The notes beneath the pieces are model-generated. The model was not told the DNA's origin and searched no databases. It saw only the letters and a program-made list of their open reading frames with translations. Positions 62,500-64,000 of a stretch of DNA of 64,000 nucleotides are shown piece after piece; the first letter of the stretch is position 1, and each line of letters begins with the position of its first letter. The DNA comes from Crotophaga sulcirostris (lineage: Eukaryota; Chordata; Aves; Cuculiformes; Crotophagidae): assembly GCA_013397455.1 (NCBI GenBank), contig VYZB01000095.1:358077-422076 (forward strand). The letters run 5' to 3'. A program made the position numbers and the translations under genes.

Positions 62500-64000
62500 G
62501 TAAGCGTGACTTTTTTTGTGATCTTCAGTTGTGGCTTTTAACATTTCTGCATTTTAAGTCAATGAGATGCTACCTGGATTCTTATTTTGCCTGTAGATTG
62601 TTTCTGTGGGCCAAATAAGCTTACCTTAGTTCTCGTGTAGTTTTGGATGGGTTAGTTTTGTTTGCTGGCAGTTAGTTTTATTTAACAGGGAGACTTCTTG
62701 TATAGGCTTTGAGGGATATCTGCCAGGTCTTACTGATCCTGCTCAGTGCAGCAAACCTGTTGCTCTTCCCACCTTTTATGTGACATTCAGGTTGTTTAAA
62801 TGGAAAGTTTGCCTCACTGCTGCAATGTCTGTGGTAGATCTGTTGCATGCAGTATCGGGTAGCGTTATGTACGTAAAGATGTGAGGGGCTTAGTTTCTTT
62901 CTAGGTTTTGTACAACATGCTGGGTGGTGATTGTGTCTAAGTGCTTTTGATGAGGAGGGGAGAGCCAGTAGGCGCTTTCGGATGAGGGGAGAAGCCAGTA
63001 GGCGCTTTCCACACAGGAGGCAGTGGGAATGAACTGGTTGCTCTGAATCTCCCGAGTTGCTCGTTTTTCAGCTCACGCGGGAGTTTTGCATTTCCCAGAC
63101 TTTCTCTCGCAGGTCTCTGGTGAGTTTCCACCTGAAGAGGTGATGCAGCTGGAAGGAGCTGTGCTAGGCGCTCTTGGTCGGGAATGAGCGCTGGCGCTGC
63201 GCGGGTGACTTCCTTGGTGGATCACTATTTGGCAGGAAGGGGAAACGCTTCCCTGGGTGCATTGCTGTTGAATTGCTCACTTTCTGGCTCCCAGGCTGTC
63301 TCCTTGTTTTTGAGGCCTAGTGCCAGACTACAGGCTTCAGCAAGAGATAGGTGCATTTATCAGTGTTTTGTTAGCAACCAGTGATTGCAGGGACTTTGTT
63401 TTGGTTTCTAGAATCCCTCTAACTTGTAAGAGGTTTGTAGGTGTTGATTGGTGGGGTTTTTTTGTTTCATGTTTTGGTTTCGGCATTCTTTTTTTGTTAG
63501 CTTGCTAGTAGTTCTTGAATTAATTGTTTTGGAAGAAAAACAAGTTCTGAAATGTGGTTTGCTCTTTGAATAGAAGGCTTTGGCTCAGCAGAAACTTTAA
63601 GCTATACTGCTTAATATTTTGGTGTAGCATTTATTTTAGTATGGACTCTCTGTAGTGTGTTTTGTCGGCAAAATAGGTTTAGAGTATTTTTTCCTGTTCT
63701 GAAATATTTCTTCAGGCTGTTTTTCTTGTTTCTGCCACTATTACATGTATTCTGAAATAATCTTAGAAAGTGTTAATATGGTTACAACTGATAATATAGG
63801 TGCCAACATAGGAAAACTCTGATGAAACTTGGAGAATGAATAAACTCCTGATTTTATTTCTGTTTGGGAAATCTAGATTTTTATTATTATTACTTGTTAT
63901 TACAAACTGTTCATTAAAATTGAACTGTAATCTATCACCTAGAACTTCATGCAAACGCTGGCCTTTTATATTTCTAGGGTTTCTTTTCCTTTTTTCAGGG
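62500..64000 (+). other. Start of PPP4R2 intron 2
   Basis: About 1.5 kb of T-rich intron up to the window edge. The expected next exon (family stretch IQWSQFKGYF) was not found. A short tandem duplication at 62949-63010 is listed separately. Confidence 0.75.
62949..63010. repeat. Tandem duplication, about 31 bases x 2
   Basis: The unit GATGAGG...GAGCCAGTAGGCGCTTTC occurs at 62949-62980 and, with small indels, at 62981-63010. Confidence 0.9.

Noticed and set aside
1..64000. CRISPR arrays, operons, insertion sequences, prophage or tRNA/rRNA genes
   Set aside because: None seen. The window is eukaryotic nuclear DNA with spliced genes, and I found no cloverleaf or rRNA-like sequence by eye.

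Overview
The window is vertebrate nuclear DNA, almost certainly from a bird. The evidence is: spliced genes with GT-AG introns; several fragments of the avian LINE CR1 ending in the typical ATTCTATGATTCT tail; a solo LTR that I recognise as an avian ERVL-type family; an AT-rich background broken by three sharp CpG islands, two of them holding assembly gaps of Ns; and the gene order SHQ1(-) - GXYLT2(+) - PPP4R2(+). That is the order on human 3p13, and I recall it being kept on the chicken chromosome 12 block. The LTR family suggests a neoavian species rather than a galliform, but I cannot name one.

Region 1 (1 to about 24.7 kb) is SHQ1 on the minus strand. Nine coding exons (residues 1-352 plus one base) could be placed to the base with an unbroken reading frame. 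The last exons, for the C-terminal part, lie off the left edge. The ATG exon is 1.7 kb inside the gene from its CpG island, so a leader intron in the 5' UTR is predicted. The first coding exon ends in a GC rather than GT donor.

Region 2 (24.7-28.4 kb) is the gap between SHQ1 and GXYLT2. It holds CR1 pieces and one unexplained coding-like open frame on the minus strand.

Region 3 (28.4 to about 53.5 kb) is GXYLT2 on the plus strand. The CpG island with presumed exon 1 is mostly an 874-base gap. Exons 2-7 are complete and in frame to the stop at 49545. Intron 1 carries a solo LTR split by a CR1. A long AT-rich 3' UTR is likely.

Region 4 (about 53.5-61.0 kb) is intergenic with nothing firmly assigned; one possible small transcription unit lies at 58.3-59.06 kb. 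Region 5 (61.0-64.0 kb) is the start of PPP4R2: CR1 pieces, a CpG island with a 521-base gap that presumably holds exon 1, then exon 2 at 62418-62499.

The three genes do not form a pathway. SHQ1 is a nuclear/cytoplasmic chaperone for H/ACA ribonucleoprotein assembly, GXYLT2 is an ER/Golgi xylosyltransferase acting on Notch-type EGF repeats, and PPP4R2 is a regulatory subunit of protein phosphatase 4. I found no new biological system. The odd items are the GC-AG intron, the nested repeats, the CR1 clustering at promoters and a few unexplained open frames.
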